Assembly: GCF_900184035.1 (NCBI RefSeq)
Contig: NZ_FXWP01000013.1
Span: 605,228-669,227, forward strand
Source of the DNA: Kosakonia pseudosacchari
GTDB lineage: Bacteria > Pseudomonadota > Gammaproteobacteria > Enterobacterales > Enterobacteriaceae
Length of the DNA: 64,000 nucleotides
Reading direction: 5' to 3'
Part shown: one piece after another, positions 35,509 through 45,216 of the stretch
How positions within the stretch are numbered: position 1 is the first letter of the stretch
How the letters are laid out: every line of letters begins with the position of its first letter
The notes under the pieces: generated by a model
Told to the model about the DNA's origin: nothing
Databases searched by the model: none
Seen by the model: the letters and a program-made list of their open reading frames with translations, nothing else
Made by a program: the position numbers and the translations under genes

Positions 35509-36462
35509 ATGAAATCCATCGTCCGAATTCTGCCCGGTGATGCCATCATCCGCTTGCAATGCGTGATTATCATCGTCGTGGCGCTGGTTTTCTCTGCGCT
35601 GCTCGGCAGCCGTTTTTTCAGCGTCGCTAACTTCCAGTCGATTGGCTCGCAGCTGCCGATTCTGGGCATGCTGGCGCTGGGCATGGGCATTACCATGCTG
35701 ACCGGCGGCATTAATCTGTCGATCATTGCCAGTGCGAACGCCTGTTCGCTGGTGATGGCGGCGGTGATTGTTAGCCACCCGGATAACCCGCTGTTCCTGG
35801 CGCTGGCGTTACTCGCCGGTCTGCTGGTGGCGGTGGCGATTGGCGCACTGAACGGTGCGCTGGTGGCGTGGATTGGCGTTTCGCCGATTCTGGCAACCCT
35901 TGGCACCATGACGCTGATTTCCGGGCTGAATATTCTGCTTTCAAATGGCACGGTCATTTCCGGTTTTCCGGCGGCCATTCAGTTCCTCGGCAATGCCACG
36001 CTGCTGGGTATTCCGGTTGCGCTGTTGCTGTTTATTCTCGTTGCGCTGCTGCTGTGGGTACTGCTTGAACATACGACGCTTGGGCGCAGTCTTTATCTGG
36101 TTGGCTCGAACGAGCAGGCCACGCGTTTCAGCGGCGTTAACACCGTGCGCGTGCAGATTTCGGTCTATATCATCTCCGCGCTGTTGGGCTGGGCGGCCGC
36201 CATTTTGATGATGGCGAAGTTCAATTCGGCGAAAGCGGGCTACGGTGAGTCTTATCTTCTGGTGACCATTCTGGCTTCGGTGCTGGGCGGCATTAACCCG
36301 GACGGCGGTTTTGGCCGCGTGCTGGGGCTGGTGCTGGCGCTGGTGGTGCTGCAGATGCTGGAGAGTGGCTTTAATTTGTTGGGCATCAGCAGTTATCTGA
36401 CGATGGCGCTCTGGGGCGCGGTGCTGATCCTCTTTATCGCATTACAAAATCGAAAAGCCTGA
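35509..36462 (+). CDS. Sugar ABC transporter permease 2 (AraH/RbsC type)
   Basis: A 317-residue permease of the same family (LVGSNEQATRFSGVNTVRVQ loop, VLGGINPDGGFGRVLGLVLAL) starting with ATG one base after the first permease stop. Two permeases are typical of LsrC/LsrD-like and rhamnose-type importers, while RbsC transporters use one. Confidence 0.92.
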   Translation: MKSIVRILPGDAIIRLQCVIIIVVALVFSALLGSRFFSVANFQSIGSQLPILGMLALGMGITMLTGGINLSIIASANACSLVMAAVIVSHPDNPLFLALALLAGLLVAVAIGALNGALVAWIGVSPILATLGTMTLISGLNILLSNGTVISGFPAAIQFLGNATLLGIPVALLLFILVALLLWVLLEHTTLGRSLYLVGSNEQATRFSGVNTVRVQISVYIISALLGWAAAILMMAKFNSAKAGYGESYLLVTILASVLGGINPDGGFGRVLGLVLALVVLQMLESGFNLLGISSYLTMALWGAVLILFIALQNRKA

Positions 36463-36478
36463 GAGCGGGAGAAAAAGA

Positions 36479-38116
36479 ATGGCGAGCTACTTTATTGGTG
36501 TGGATGTTGGCACCGGCAGCGCACGTGCAGGCGTCTTTGATCTGACCGGCAGAATGGTCAGCCAGGCGAGCAGGGCGATTGAGATTTACCGCCCGCAGGC
36601 CGACTTTGTTGAGCAATCTTCCGACAATATCTGGCAGGCGGTGTGCAACGCGGTACGCGATGCGGTGAACCAGGCGGACATTAACCCGATTCAGGTTAAA
36701 GGCCTCGGCTTTGACGCGACCTGTTCGCTGGTGGTGCTCGACAAAGAGGGCAACCCGTTGACCATTAGCCCTTCCGGTCGCAGCGAGCAGAACATTATTG
36801 TGTGGATGGATCACCGCGCCATCTCGCAGGCGAACCGTATCAACGCCACGCACCACCGGGTGCTGGATTACGTGGGCGGGATCATCTCGCCGGAGATGCA
36901 AACGCCGAAATTGCTGTGGTTAAAACAGCACATGCCGAACACCTGGGCCAACGCCGGATATTACTTCGATCTGCCGGATTTTCTTACCTGGCGGGCGACG
37001 GGCGATGACACCCGATCCCTGTGTTCCACGGTGTGTAAATGGACCTATATGGGTCATGAGGATAAGTGGGACACCAGCTATTTCCGCCAGATTGGCCTTG
37101 AAGATTTGCTGGAGCACGACGCGGAGAAAATCGGCCGCTACGTGAAAACCATGGGCGAGCCGCTGGGTCGCGGGCTGACGCAGCGTGCAGCGACAGAAAT
37201 GGGGCTGATGCCCGGCACGGCGGTCAGCGTGTCGATTATCGATGCCCACGCAGGCACGCTGGGAACGCTCGGCGCCAGCGGACCTTCGGGTGAAATGGCG
37301 GATTTCGACCGGCGTATCGCGCTAATTGGCGGCACCTCTACTGGCCATATGGCGATTTCACCGCAGGCGCGCTTTATCGGCGGCGTGTGGGGACCTTACT
37401 ACTCGGCGGTGTTACCAGGCTACTGGCTCAACGAAGGCGGGCAGTCGGCGACCGGGGCGTTAATCGACCATATGATCCAGTCCCATCCCTGTTACGAAAC
37501 GCTGCTGGCTCAGGCGAAAGCGCAAGGGCAAACCATCTATGAAGTGCTGAATGCGCTGCTGCGCAAGATGGCGGGCGAGCCGGAAAACATCGCGTTTTTA
37601 ACGCGTGATATTCACATTTTGCCGTACTTCCACGGTAACCGTTCACCGCGCGCGAACCCGACGTTAACCGGCGTGATCAGCGGGTTGAAACTGTCGCGTA
37701 CGCCGGAGGATATGGCGCTGCATTATCTGGCGACCATTCAGGCGATTGCCCTCGGTACGCGGCATATTATTGAAACCATGAATCAGAGTGGTTACAGCAT
37801 TGACACGGTAATGGCGAGCGGCGGTGGCACCAAAAACCCGATCTTTGTTCAGGAACATGCTAATGCCACCGGCTGCGCGATGTTGTTGCCGGAAGAGAGC
37901 GAAGCGATGCTGCTCGGCGGGGCAATGATGGGCACCGTGGCGGCGGGCGTGTTTGACACTTTCCCGGAAGCCATGTCGGCGATGAGCCGCATTGGCAAGA
38001 CGGTGACGCCGCAAACTAACCGCATCAAGCAGTATTACGATCGCAAATACACGGTCTTTCATGAGATGTACCAGGATCACATGAAATACCGCCAACTGAT
38101 GCAGGAGGAGGCATGA
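36479..38116 (+). CDS. FGGY-family pentulose kinase
   Basis: A 545-residue kinase with the FGGY N-terminal phosphate motif FIGVDVGTGSARAGVFD, WMDHRA, and a C-terminal GGGTKNPIFVQEHAN ATP motif. The SxRAGVFD and GFDATCSLV patterns match the pentulose (D-ribulokinase-like, FGGY carbohydrate kinase domain protein) subfamily rather than glycerol or xylulose kinases. It likely phosphorylates the imported sugar or its keto form. It follows the second permease by 16 bases. Confidence 0.9.
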   Translation: MASYFIGVDVGTGSARAGVFDLTGRMVSQASRAIEIYRPQADFVEQSSDNIWQAVCNAVRDAVNQADINPIQVKGLGFDATCSLVVLDKEGNPLTISPSGRSEQNIIVWMDHRAISQANRINATHHRVLDYVGGIISPEMQTPKLLWLKQHMPNTWANAGYYFDLPDFLTWRATGDDTRSLCSTVCKWTYMGHEDKWDTSYFRQIGLEDLLEHDAEKIGRYVKTMGEPLGRGLTQRAATEMGLMPGTAVSVSIIDAHAGTLGTLGASGPSGEMADFDRRIALIGGTSTGHMAISPQARFIGGVWGPYYSAVLPGYWLNEGGQSATGALIDHMIQSHPCYETLLAQAKAQGQTIYEVLNALLRKMAGEPENIAFLTRDIHILPYFHGNRSPRANPTLTGVISGLKLSRTPEDMALHYLATIQAIALGTRHIIETMNQSGYSIDTVMASGGGTKNPIFVQEHANATGCAMLLPEESEAMLLGGAMMGTVAAGVFDTFPEAMSAMSRIGKTVTPQTNRIKQYYDRKYTVFHEMYQDHMKYRQLMQEEA

Positions 38117-38715
38117 GCGACAGCTGGCGTCAGGCCTGCGACGGCTGGCAAATCTATAGCGAAGAGATGGCGGCGTTAAGCCACCATCTTAACGATGCGC
38201 TGTGGAATTCATTAATGGCCGAGCTGCGGGGTTGTCGCGGCAAAATTGCGGTTACCGGCGTGGGAACCTCCGGCATTGCGGCACGCAAGATTGCTCATAT
38301 GCTGGCGTGCGTCGAACGCCCGGCCATCTATCTGAATGCCACGGATGCCGCGCACGGTGATTTGGGGTTTCTGGATAGCAACGACCTGGTCATTATGTTG
38401 TCGCGCGGCGGTAATTCCGATGAGCTCACGCGGCTGCTGCCGGGGCTGGCACAAAAGGGCGTGCCGCTGATTAGCGTGACGGAAAACGCCGATTCCGCTA
38501 TCGCCCGGGCCGCGCGGCTGGTGATTTCCACCGGCGTGCAGCGCGAAATTGATCCGCTTAATATGCTGGCGACCACTTCCATCGTGCTGACGCTGGCGAT
38601 TTTCGATGCCGCCTGCGCCTGCCTGATGAGCGAAAGCGGCTATTCAAAAGAGACGTTACTGGCGGTGCATCCCGGCGGGGATGTCGGGTTGACGCTCAGA
38701 AAAAAAGCGCCGTAA
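38113..38715 (+). CDS. SIS-domain sugar-phosphate isomerase (KpsF/GutQ-like, no CBS domains)
   Basis: A 200-residue SIS protein with GVGTSGIAARKIAHML, LNATDAAHGDLGFL, LSRGGNSDEL, and the tail HPGGDVGLTL, all characteristic of arabinose 5-phosphate isomerases KpsF/GutQ/KdsD. Those have two extra CBS domains (about 320 residues); here only the SIS domain remains. It overlaps the kinase gene by 4 bases (ATGA), so its substrate is probably the kinase product, for example a ribulose/arabinose 5-phosphate pair. Confidence 0.86.
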   Translation: MSDSWRQACDGWQIYSEEMAALSHHLNDALWNSLMAELRGCRGKIAVTGVGTSGIAARKIAHMLACVERPAIYLNATDAAHGDLGFLDSNDLVIMLSRGGNSDELTRLLPGLAQKGVPLISVTENADSAIARAARLVISTGVQREIDPLNMLATTSIVLTLAIFDAACACLMSESGYSKETLLAVHPGGDVGLTLRKKAP

Positions 38716-38727
38716 GGCGCTTTTTTA
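38702..38727 (+). terminator. Rho-independent terminator of the sugar cassette
   Basis: AAAAAGCGCC, GTAA loop, GGCGCTTTTTT immediately overlapping the stop codon of the isomerase gene. Confidence 0.9.
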
Positions 38728-38764
38728 TTGTCATTTCCAGACGGTTTTTCAGGAATGGACAACA

Positions 38765-41700
38765 TCAGCCAATCGTCATTAAGCTGGCGTTGCCACCGGC
38801 AGCGGCGGTATTAACACTCAGCGAGCGTTCTACCCACAGGCGTTCAAGCAGGATGTTGGTTTCACCACGTGCAAAGCCCTGTACCGACACAATCGCGCCA
38901 TTGCGTGCGGCGACGTTTTCGCACAGCGCCACCAGTTGGTCGGAATCGCCGTGGAAAATCACCGCATCAAACGTCTGCGCCATTAACGCATCGGCTTTGG
39001 CGAACTGAATACGTTTGCTGACGCTTTCCGGCAACTGTTTTGCCAGCGTGCGGTGCAACGTATCGTCCGGCCACAGCATCTGGCTGCCGCAGGCGATGAC
39101 GGCTGCAAGTTGAATCAGCGCGTCCTGCTCGTTATCCGCCACGCACAGTACCCGCTCGCGCGGTGCCAGCGTCCAGCTATTGCGTTCACCCGTCGGGCCT
39201 TGCAGCAGACGCTGGGTTCCGGTCTGCGCCAGTTCGCCAAACTGCGTACACAACTGTTGCAGCGCGGAGTTATCTTTCGCCCACGCACGCAAGGCTTCCA
39301 GCGGTTGCTGCAGCGACGTTTTAAGCTGAGCATCCAGTGGGTGTTGTGCATCATGCCGGGCGAGGGTTTTCAGCACCGCGTTTTCCGGGCGGCTTCCCAA
39401 TAAGCGATAGAGATAGAGTGGCCCACCGGCTTTCGGCCCGGTGCCGGACAACCCTTCGCCGCCAAACGGCTGCACACCCACCACGGCGCCCACCATATTG
39501 CGATTCACATACAGGTTACCTACGTGGGCATTGCCGGTGACCTGGGCGATAGTTTCATCGATACGGGTATGCACGCCGAGCGTCAGGCCATAGCCGGAGG
39601 CGTTGATCTGCGCGATTAACTGATCCAGCTGGTTACGGTGATAGCGAACAACGTGCAGCACCGGGCCGAAGACCTCTTTTTTCAGCTCGTCAAAACTTTC
39701 CAGTTCAATCAGCGTCGGCGGGACAAAGGTACCGGTGCGCCATTCGCGCGCATCTTCGCTGTTTTCACGTACCGCCTGGAACACCTTGCGGCCTTTCGCC
39801 TGCATGGTCTGAATATGTTTATCGATATTTGCTTTCGCTTCGGCGTCGATCACCGGGCCGATATCGGTGGTCAGTCGGCCAGGGTTACCCATGCGACACT
39901 CTGCTATCGCGCCGCGCAGCATGGTCAGCGTGTGATCGGCAATGTCATCCTGCAAGCAGAGCACGCGCAGGGCTGAACAGCGCTGGCCTGCACTATCAAA
40001 CGCGGAGGCCAGCACATCGATAACTACCTGTTCGGTGAGCGCGGAGGAGTCGACAATCATTGCGTTCATGCCGCCGGTTTCAGCGATAAGCGGCGTCGGG
40101 CGGCCCTGCGCATCAAGGCGCGTGGCGATACTGCGTTGCAGCAGCGTCGCCACGTCGGTAGAACCGGTAAACATCACGCCGCGCACGCGCGGATCGGCAG
40201 TCAGCTGTGCGCCGACAGTTTCACCGCGCCCTGGCAGTAACTGTAAAACACCTGCCGGGACACCGGCTTCAAGCAGAATGGCCACGCCCTGAGCGGCAAT
40301 CAGCGGTGTCTGTTCGGCAGGTTTTGCCAGCACGCTGTTGCCCGCCGCTAACGCTGCCGCGATCTGACCGGTGAAAATCGCCAGCGGGAAGTTCCACGGG
40401 CTGATACACACCACCGGCCCCAGCGGGCGATGCGTTTCGTTATCGAAATCCGCACTCACCTGGCCTGCGTAGTAGCGCAGGAAATCGACCGCTTCGCGCA
40501 CTTCGGCAATGGCGTTGCTGAAGGTTTTACCCGCTTCACGCACCAGAATGCCAATCAACGACTGCATCTGATCTTCCATCAGCACCGCGGCGCGCAGCAG
40601 AATAGCGGCGCGCTCCTGCGGCGGCGTGGCAAACCAGATCGGCGCGTGATTAACCGCGTTTTCCAGCGCCTGGTTAACCTGCGCTTCGCTGGCTTCCACC
40701 ACATAGCCAACGGTGTCTTTTGGTTCGGCAGGGTTAATCACCGCGACGGGTTCGCCGTCCATGACCACCTGTTCCAGCGTCGGGCGGGCGTACCATTTCT
40801 GCGCCGCGCTGGCGAGCAGCGAGGAAGAGAGCGAGGCCAGCCGGTGTTCGTTCGCCAGATCCAGGCCCGCCGCATTGATACGGCCTTCGCCATACAGCGC
40901 ACGGGGCAGGGCGATTTTCGGGTGCGGTAAACCGACCTGACCTTCCTGGGCGGCGATTTTTTCCACTTCGCTCACCGGATCGGCAACCAGCGCGTCCAGC
41001 GGCAGCGTATTGTCGGCGATGCGGTTGACGAACGAGGTATTCGCGCCGTTTTCCAGCAGACGGCGCACCAGATACGCCAGCAACGTTTCGTGGGTGCCGA
41101 CCGGCGCATAAATGCGGCAAGGGCGGTTCAGTTTGCCATCGGCCACTTTGCCGACCACTTGCTCATACAACGGTTCGCCCATGCCGTGCAGGCACTGGAA
41201 TTCGTACTGACCCGGATAGTAGTTCTGCCCGGCTAGCTGGTAGATAGCTGCCAGCGTATGGGCGTTGTGGGTGGCGAACTGCGGATAGATGAGGTTCGGC
41301 ACCGCGAGTAATTTTTTCGCGCAGGCGAGGTATGAAACATCGGTGTACACCTTGCGGGTATAAACCGGGTAGCCTTCCAGCCCTTCCATTTGCGCGCGTT
41401 TGATTTCACTGTCCCAGTAAGCGCCTTTTACCAGGCGGATCATCAGACGGCGGCGGCTGCGTGTCGCCAGATCAACAAGATAATCAATGACAAACGGGCA
41501 GCGCTTCTGATAGGCCTGAATGACAAAACCGATGCCGTTCCAGCCTGCCAGTTCCGGCTCGAAACAGAGTTTTTCCAGCAGATCGAGGGAGATTTCCAGA
41601 CGATCGGCCTCTTCGGCGTCAATGTTAATACCGATGTCATACTGGCGTGCCAGCAGGGTAAGGGATTTCAGGCGCGGATAGAGCTCATCCATTACACGGT

Positions 41701-42721
41701 CGTATTGCGCACGGCTATAGCGCGGGTGCAGGGCGGATAACTTAATTGAAATCCCCGGCCCTTCATAAATGCCGCGCCCGTTGGAGGCTTTGCCAATGGC
41801 GTGGATGGCCTGCTGGTAAGAAACCATATACGCCTGCGCATCTGCTGCGGTCAGCGCCGCTTCGCCCAGCATGTCGTAGGAGTAACGGAAGCCTTTCTCT
41901 TCCAGTTTGCGCGCGTTCGCCAGCGCTTCGGCGATCGTTTCGCCGGTAACAAACTGTTCACCCATCAGGCGCATCGCCATATCCACACCTTTGCGGATCA
42001 GCGGCTCACCGCTTTTGCCAATAATACGATTCAGCGAATGCGAGAGATTGGCTTCGTTATGCGTGGAGACCAGACGGCCAGTAAACAGCAGCCCCCAGGT
42101 GGCGGCATTGACGAACAGTGACGGGCTGCGGCCAATGTGTGACTGCCAGTTACCGTTGCTGATTTTGTCGCGGATCAGCGCATCACGGGTGGCTTTGTCA
42201 GGAATGCGCAGTAACGCTTCGGCCAGACACATAAGCGCCACGCCTTCCTGCGAGGAGAGGGAAAACTCCTGTAACAGGCTTTGCACCATGCCGGCACGGC
42301 CGGAGGCGGTTTTCTGGTTACGCAGTTTTTCCGCTAACTGATACGCCAGCTTATGGGCATTTTCCGCTACCGGCTGCGGCAGGCGGGCTTGTTCCAGCAA
42401 CATTGGCACGGCATCGGTTTCCGCCCAGCGCCATGCGCCGGTAATGGCGGCGCGGGAAACGGACTGCGGCAGGATCTGTTCGGCAAAATCGAGAAACGGC
42501 TGGTGGCTGTCATCAACCACAACGGCACTGTCGTCTTCCTGCGCGGTGGCTGATGCGGCTGCCAGTTCCGGCAGGCCTTCGTTGTTTTCCAGCTTTTCCA
42601 GAAAATTGAAGATGGCTTGTTTAATCAGCCAGTGCGGTGTGCGGTCGATACTGGCTGCAGCGGCTTTGATCCTTTCGCGTGTTGTGTCATCAAGCTTGAC
42701 CCCCATGGTGGTGGTGCCCAT
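38765..42721 (-). CDS. putA: Bifunctional proline dehydrogenase / P5C dehydrogenase and put repressor
   Basis: A 1318-residue trifunctional PutA of full enterobacterial length. Residues 1-47 form the ribbon-helix-helix DNA-binding domain (TTTMGVKLDDTTRERIK), about 260-610 the FAD proline dehydrogenase barrel (ISIKLSALHPRYSRAQ, MIRLVKGAYWDSEIKRAQ), about 650-1120 the aldehyde dehydrogenase with Cys in SAGQRCSALRVL. It oxidises proline to glutamate at the membrane and, when proline is scarce, represses putA and putP. GGAG precedes the ATG. Confidence 0.97.
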   Translation of the reverse strand: MGTTTMGVKLDDTTRERIKAAAASIDRTPHWLIKQAIFNFLEKLENNEGLPELAAASATAQEDDSAVVVDDSHQPFLDFAEQILPQSVSRAAITGAWRWAETDAVPMLLEQARLPQPVAENAHKLAYQLAEKLRNQKTASGRAGMVQSLLQEFSLSSQEGVALMCLAEALLRIPDKATRDALIRDKISNGNWQSHIGRSPSLFVNAATWGLLFTGRLVSTHNEANLSHSLNRIIGKSGEPLIRKGVDMAMRLMGEQFVTGETIAEALANARKLEEKGFRYSYDMLGEAALTAADAQAYMVSYQQAIHAIGKASNGRGIYEGPGISIKLSALHPRYSRAQYDRVMDELYPRLKSLTLLARQYDIGINIDAEEADRLEISLDLLEKLCFEPELAGWNGIGFVIQAYQKRCPFVIDYLVDLATRSRRRLMIRLVKGAYWDSEIKRAQMEGLEGYPVYTRKVYTDVSYLACAKKLLAVPNLIYPQFATHNAHTLAAIYQLAGQNYYPGQYEFQCLHGMGEPLYEQVVGKVADGKLNRPCRIYAPVGTHETLLAYLVRRLLENGANTSFVNRIADNTLPLDALVADPVSEVEKIAAQEGQVGLPHPKIALPRALYGEGRINAAGLDLANEHRLASLSSSLLASAAQKWYARPTLEQVVMDGEPVAVINPAEPKDTVGYVVEASEAQVNQALENAVNHAPIWFATPPQERAAILLRAAVLMEDQMQSLIGILVREAGKTFSNAIAEVREAVDFLRYYAGQVSADFDNETHRPLGPVVCISPWNFPLAIFTGQIAAALAAGNSVLAKPAEQTPLIAAQGVAILLEAGVPAGVLQLLPGRGETVGAQLTADPRVRGVMFTGSTDVATLLQRSIATRLDAQGRPTPLIAETGGMNAMIVDSSALTEQVVIDVLASAFDSAGQRCSALRVLCLQDDIADHTLTMLRGAIAECRMGNPGRLTTDIGPVIDAEAKANIDKHIQTMQAKGRKVFQAVRENSEDAREWRTGTFVPPTLIELESFDELKKEVFGPVLHVVRYHRNQLDQLIAQINASGYGLTLGVHTRIDETIAQVTGNAHVGNLYVNRNMVGAVVGVQPFGGEGLSGTGPKAGGPLYLYRLLGSRPENAVLKTLARHDAQHPLDAQLKTSLQQPLEALRAWAKDNSALQQLCTQFGELAQTGTQRLLQGPTGERNSWTLAPRERVLCVADNEQDALIQLAAVIACGSQMLWPDDTLHRTLAKQLPESVSKRIQFAKADALMAQTFDAVIFHGDSDQLVALCENVAARNGAIVSVQGFARGETNILLERLWVERSLSVNTAAAGGNASLMTIG

Positions 42722-43139
42722 GCTTTGCTCCTGTTTTTTACGTTGTTTTGCGGTTCAGGCAGAAATATCCATCATGTTGCAACTTTGTGCAACCTTGTTA
42801 AATGTGACTTGGCTGGCAAGGTAAGAAATGAATGAAATGTTAACGACTGGTTATTGCTAAGGGCGCTGAATAATTCGCTGGCAAAGCAGGTTTTATGCGG
42901 CAGATAACACTTTTTAAAGGTGCAACCTTTAAAAGTGTGACAGGGTGCAACCTATAGGAAATTGTTATCAGGGCCGGGATGAATTTGATGTAAATGCTGT
43001 GTTAAATCAATTGTGAATAAGTGAGGCATCCGGCAGGATACGGGCGCTTCAAATAATCTATACGCCCCATCGCCCCGTTCCGGCGCTGGATAAATGCGGC
43101 AAACAGCCTTTGCCGACGAAGGATCCTGGAGACTTTTTA
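42722..43139. promoter_or_regulatory. putA-putP divergent control region
   Basis: About 420 bases containing four copies of the PutA recognition hexamer GTTGCA: 42776-42781 on the plus strand and 42788-42793, 42921-42926 and 42946-42951 on the minus strand. They form two clusters, one near each promoter, as known for E. coli put control DNA. Two of them lie within repeated AGGTGCAACCT-like sequence. Confidence 0.85.
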
Positions 43140-44648
43140 ATGGCAATAAGCACACCGATGCTGGTGACTTTTCTTGTTTATATCTTTGGCATGATACTTA
43201 TCGGTTTCGTCGCCTGGCGTTCGACGAAAAACTTCGATGACTATATTCTCGGTGGCCGCAGCCTTGGGCCGCTTGTCACTGCGCTGTCGGCGGGGGCATC
43301 GGATATGAGCGGCTGGCTGCTGATGGGGCTGCCGGGCGCGATTTTTATCTCTGGGATCTCTGAAAGCTGGATCGCCATTGGCCTGACACTGGGTGCGTGG
43401 ATTAACTGGAAACTGGTGGCCGGACGTTTGCGCGTGCACACCGAGGTGAACAATAACGCGCTGACCCTGCCGGACTATTTCACCGGTCGTTTTGAAGATA
43501 ACAGCCGCCTGCTGCGGATTATCTCGGCGGTGGTGATTCTGGTGTTTTTCACTATCTATTGCGCTTCCGGCATTGTTGCCGGTGCGCGCCTGTTTGAAAG
43601 CACCTTCGGCATGAGTTACGAAACCGCCCTGTGGGCCGGTGCCGCCGCCACGATTATTTACACCTTTATTGGCGGTTTCCTGGCGATCAGCTGGACCGAC
43701 ACGGTGCAGGCCAGTTTGATGATTTTCGCGCTGATCCTCACGCCGGTAATTGTCATTATTTCCGTCGGCGGTTTTGGTGATTCGCTGGAAGTGATTAAGC
43801 AAAAAAGCATTGAAAACGTCGATATGCTGAAAGGCTTGAATTTTGTCGCCATCGTCTCGCTGATGGGCTGGGGGCTGGGTTATTTCGGCCAGCCGCATAT
43901 TCTGGCGCGTTTTATGGCCGCCGATTCACATCACACCATTGTTCATGCGCGTCGCATCAGTATGACGTGGATGATCCTGTGTCTGGCAGGCGCGGTGGCG
44001 GTGGGCTTTTTCGGCATCGCTTATTTCAGTAACAACCCGTCGGTAGCCGGGGCAGTTGATCAAAACGCCGAGCGCGTGTTTATCGAGCTGGCGCAAATAC
44101 TGTTCAACCCATGGATTGCCGGGGTGCTGCTGTCGGCGATCCTCGCCGCCGTGATGTCAACGCTGAGCTGCCAGTTGCTGGTGTGCTCCAGCGCGATCAC
44201 CGAAGACTTCTACAAAGCGTTTTTGCGTAAGGGCGCGAGCCAGCGCGAGCTGGTATGGGTAGGGCGCGCAATGGTGCTGCTGGTGGCGCTGGTGGCGATT
44301 GCGCTGGCGGCGAACCCGGAAAACCGCGTGCTGGGTCTGGTAAGTTATGCGTGGGCGGGCTTCGGGGCGGCGTTTGGCCCGGTGGTGCTGTTCTCGGTGA
44401 TGTGGTCGCGTATGACGCGTAACGGCGCGCTGGCGGGAATGATCATCGGCGCGGTGACGGTGATTGTCTGGAAACACTACGCCTGGCTGGATCTGTATGA
44501 AATCATTCCGGGCTTTGTTTTCGGCAGTATCGGCATTGTGGTGTTTAGCCTGCTGGGCAAAGCGCCTTCCGCGCAGATGCAGCAGCGTTTTGCCGAGGCA
44601 GATGCGCATTACCGCTCTGCGCCGCCATCGCGTTTACAGGCTGAATAA
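43140..44648 (+). CDS. putP: Sodium/proline symporter
   Basis: A 502-residue SSS-family transporter nearly identical to E. coli PutP from its first residues MAISTPMLVTFLVYIFGMILIGF through the sodium-site region SAGASDMSGWLLMGLPGA. It takes up proline with sodium to feed PutA. GGAG lies 8 bases before ATG 43140. Confidence 0.97.
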   Translation: MAISTPMLVTFLVYIFGMILIGFVAWRSTKNFDDYILGGRSLGPLVTALSAGASDMSGWLLMGLPGAIFISGISESWIAIGLTLGAWINWKLVAGRLRVHTEVNNNALTLPDYFTGRFEDNSRLLRIISAVVILVFFTIYCASGIVAGARLFESTFGMSYETALWAGAAATIIYTFIGGFLAISWTDTVQASLMIFALILTPVIVIISVGGFGDSLEVIKQKSIENVDMLKGLNFVAIVSLMGWGLGYFGQPHILARFMAADSHHTIVHARRISMTWMILCLAGAVAVGFFGIAYFSNNPSVAGAVDQNAERVFIELAQILFNPWIAGVLLSAILAAVMSTLSCQLLVCSSAITEDFYKAFLRKGASQRELVWVGRAMVLLVALVAIALAANPENRVLGLVSYAWAGFGAAFGPVVLFSVMWSRMTRNGALAGMIIGAVTVIVWKHYAWLDLYEIIPGFVFGSIGIVVFSLLGKAPSAQMQQRFAEADAHYRSAPPSRLQAE

Positions 44649-44661
44649 ATAACCGCTTATG

Positions 44662-44688
44662 AAAAACCCGCTGCGGCGGGTTTTTTTA
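44662..44688 (+). terminator. Rho-independent terminator of putP
   Basis: AAAAACCCGC, TGCG loop, GCGGG then seven T residues. Confidence 0.92.
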
Positions 44689-44747
44689 TTGCTAAATAAT
44701 TGTAATTACGCTGTTATCTCACAACGAATAACAATGAGGATAGCGAC

Positions 44748-45179
44748 ATGACGTTAACGACAGGGTTCACTGCACTGATGATGGCGGGTTTACTGGCGGG
44801 GTGTGTTTCGCCAGCGGGAAAACACCCGAATGCGGCTGCGCAAACCTGCAAAGCGGAAAACCAGATGCAGCAAACCACGCTCTATTACGGTTTAACCCGC
44901 CAGGGCGGCAAAGCGATTACCGCGCAGGAGTGGCAGCAGTATGTGGATAACGATGTCACACCGCGTTTTCGTGACGGGTTGACCACATTTGATGCGCAGG
45001 GACAGTGGCTGGGTAGCAACGGGAAAGTGTCGAAGGAACCAAGCAAAGCGCTGATGCTGATCCACAGTGTGGATGCGCAAAGTGACACGAAAATTGATGC
45101 GCTGCGTGATATCTACAAATCACGCTTTGCCCAGGAATCGGTGATGCGCGTCGATCAGCCGGTCTGCGTGCAATTCTGA
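44748..45179 (+). CDS. DUF3574-type lipoprotein
   Basis: A 143-residue protein with a signal peptide and lipobox LLAGC (Cys19), then TTLYYGLTRQGGKAITAQEWQQYVDNDVTPRFRDGLTTFDAQGQW, the DUF3574 core. Function is unknown. GAGG precedes the ATG. Convergent with the nucleoside permease gene. Confidence 0.85.
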   Translation: MTLTTGFTALMMAGLLAGCVSPAGKHPNAAAQTCKAENQMQQTTLYYGLTRQGGKAITAQEWQQYVDNDVTPRFRDGLTTFDAQGQWLGSNGKVSKEPSKALMLIHSVDAQSDTKIDALRDIYKSRFAQESVMRVDQPVCVQF

Positions 45180-45183
45180 TGTA

Positions 45184-45216
45184 ATGCCCCCTCCCGCAGG
45201 AGAGGGGCATTTTTTT
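45184..45216. terminator. Terminator between the DUF3574 and NupC-type genes
   Basis: TGCCCCCTCC and GGAGAGGGGCA pair (one A bulged) around CGCA, followed by a run of T residues that reaches the stop codon of the convergent permease gene. Confidence 0.85.

Noticed and set aside
43137..43898. Long minus-strand frame antisense to putP
   Set aside because: Rich in His, Arg and Gln with no recognisable domain; a by-product of third-position GC in putP. Similar antisense frames in oqxB, putA and the ABC genes were rejected for the same reason.
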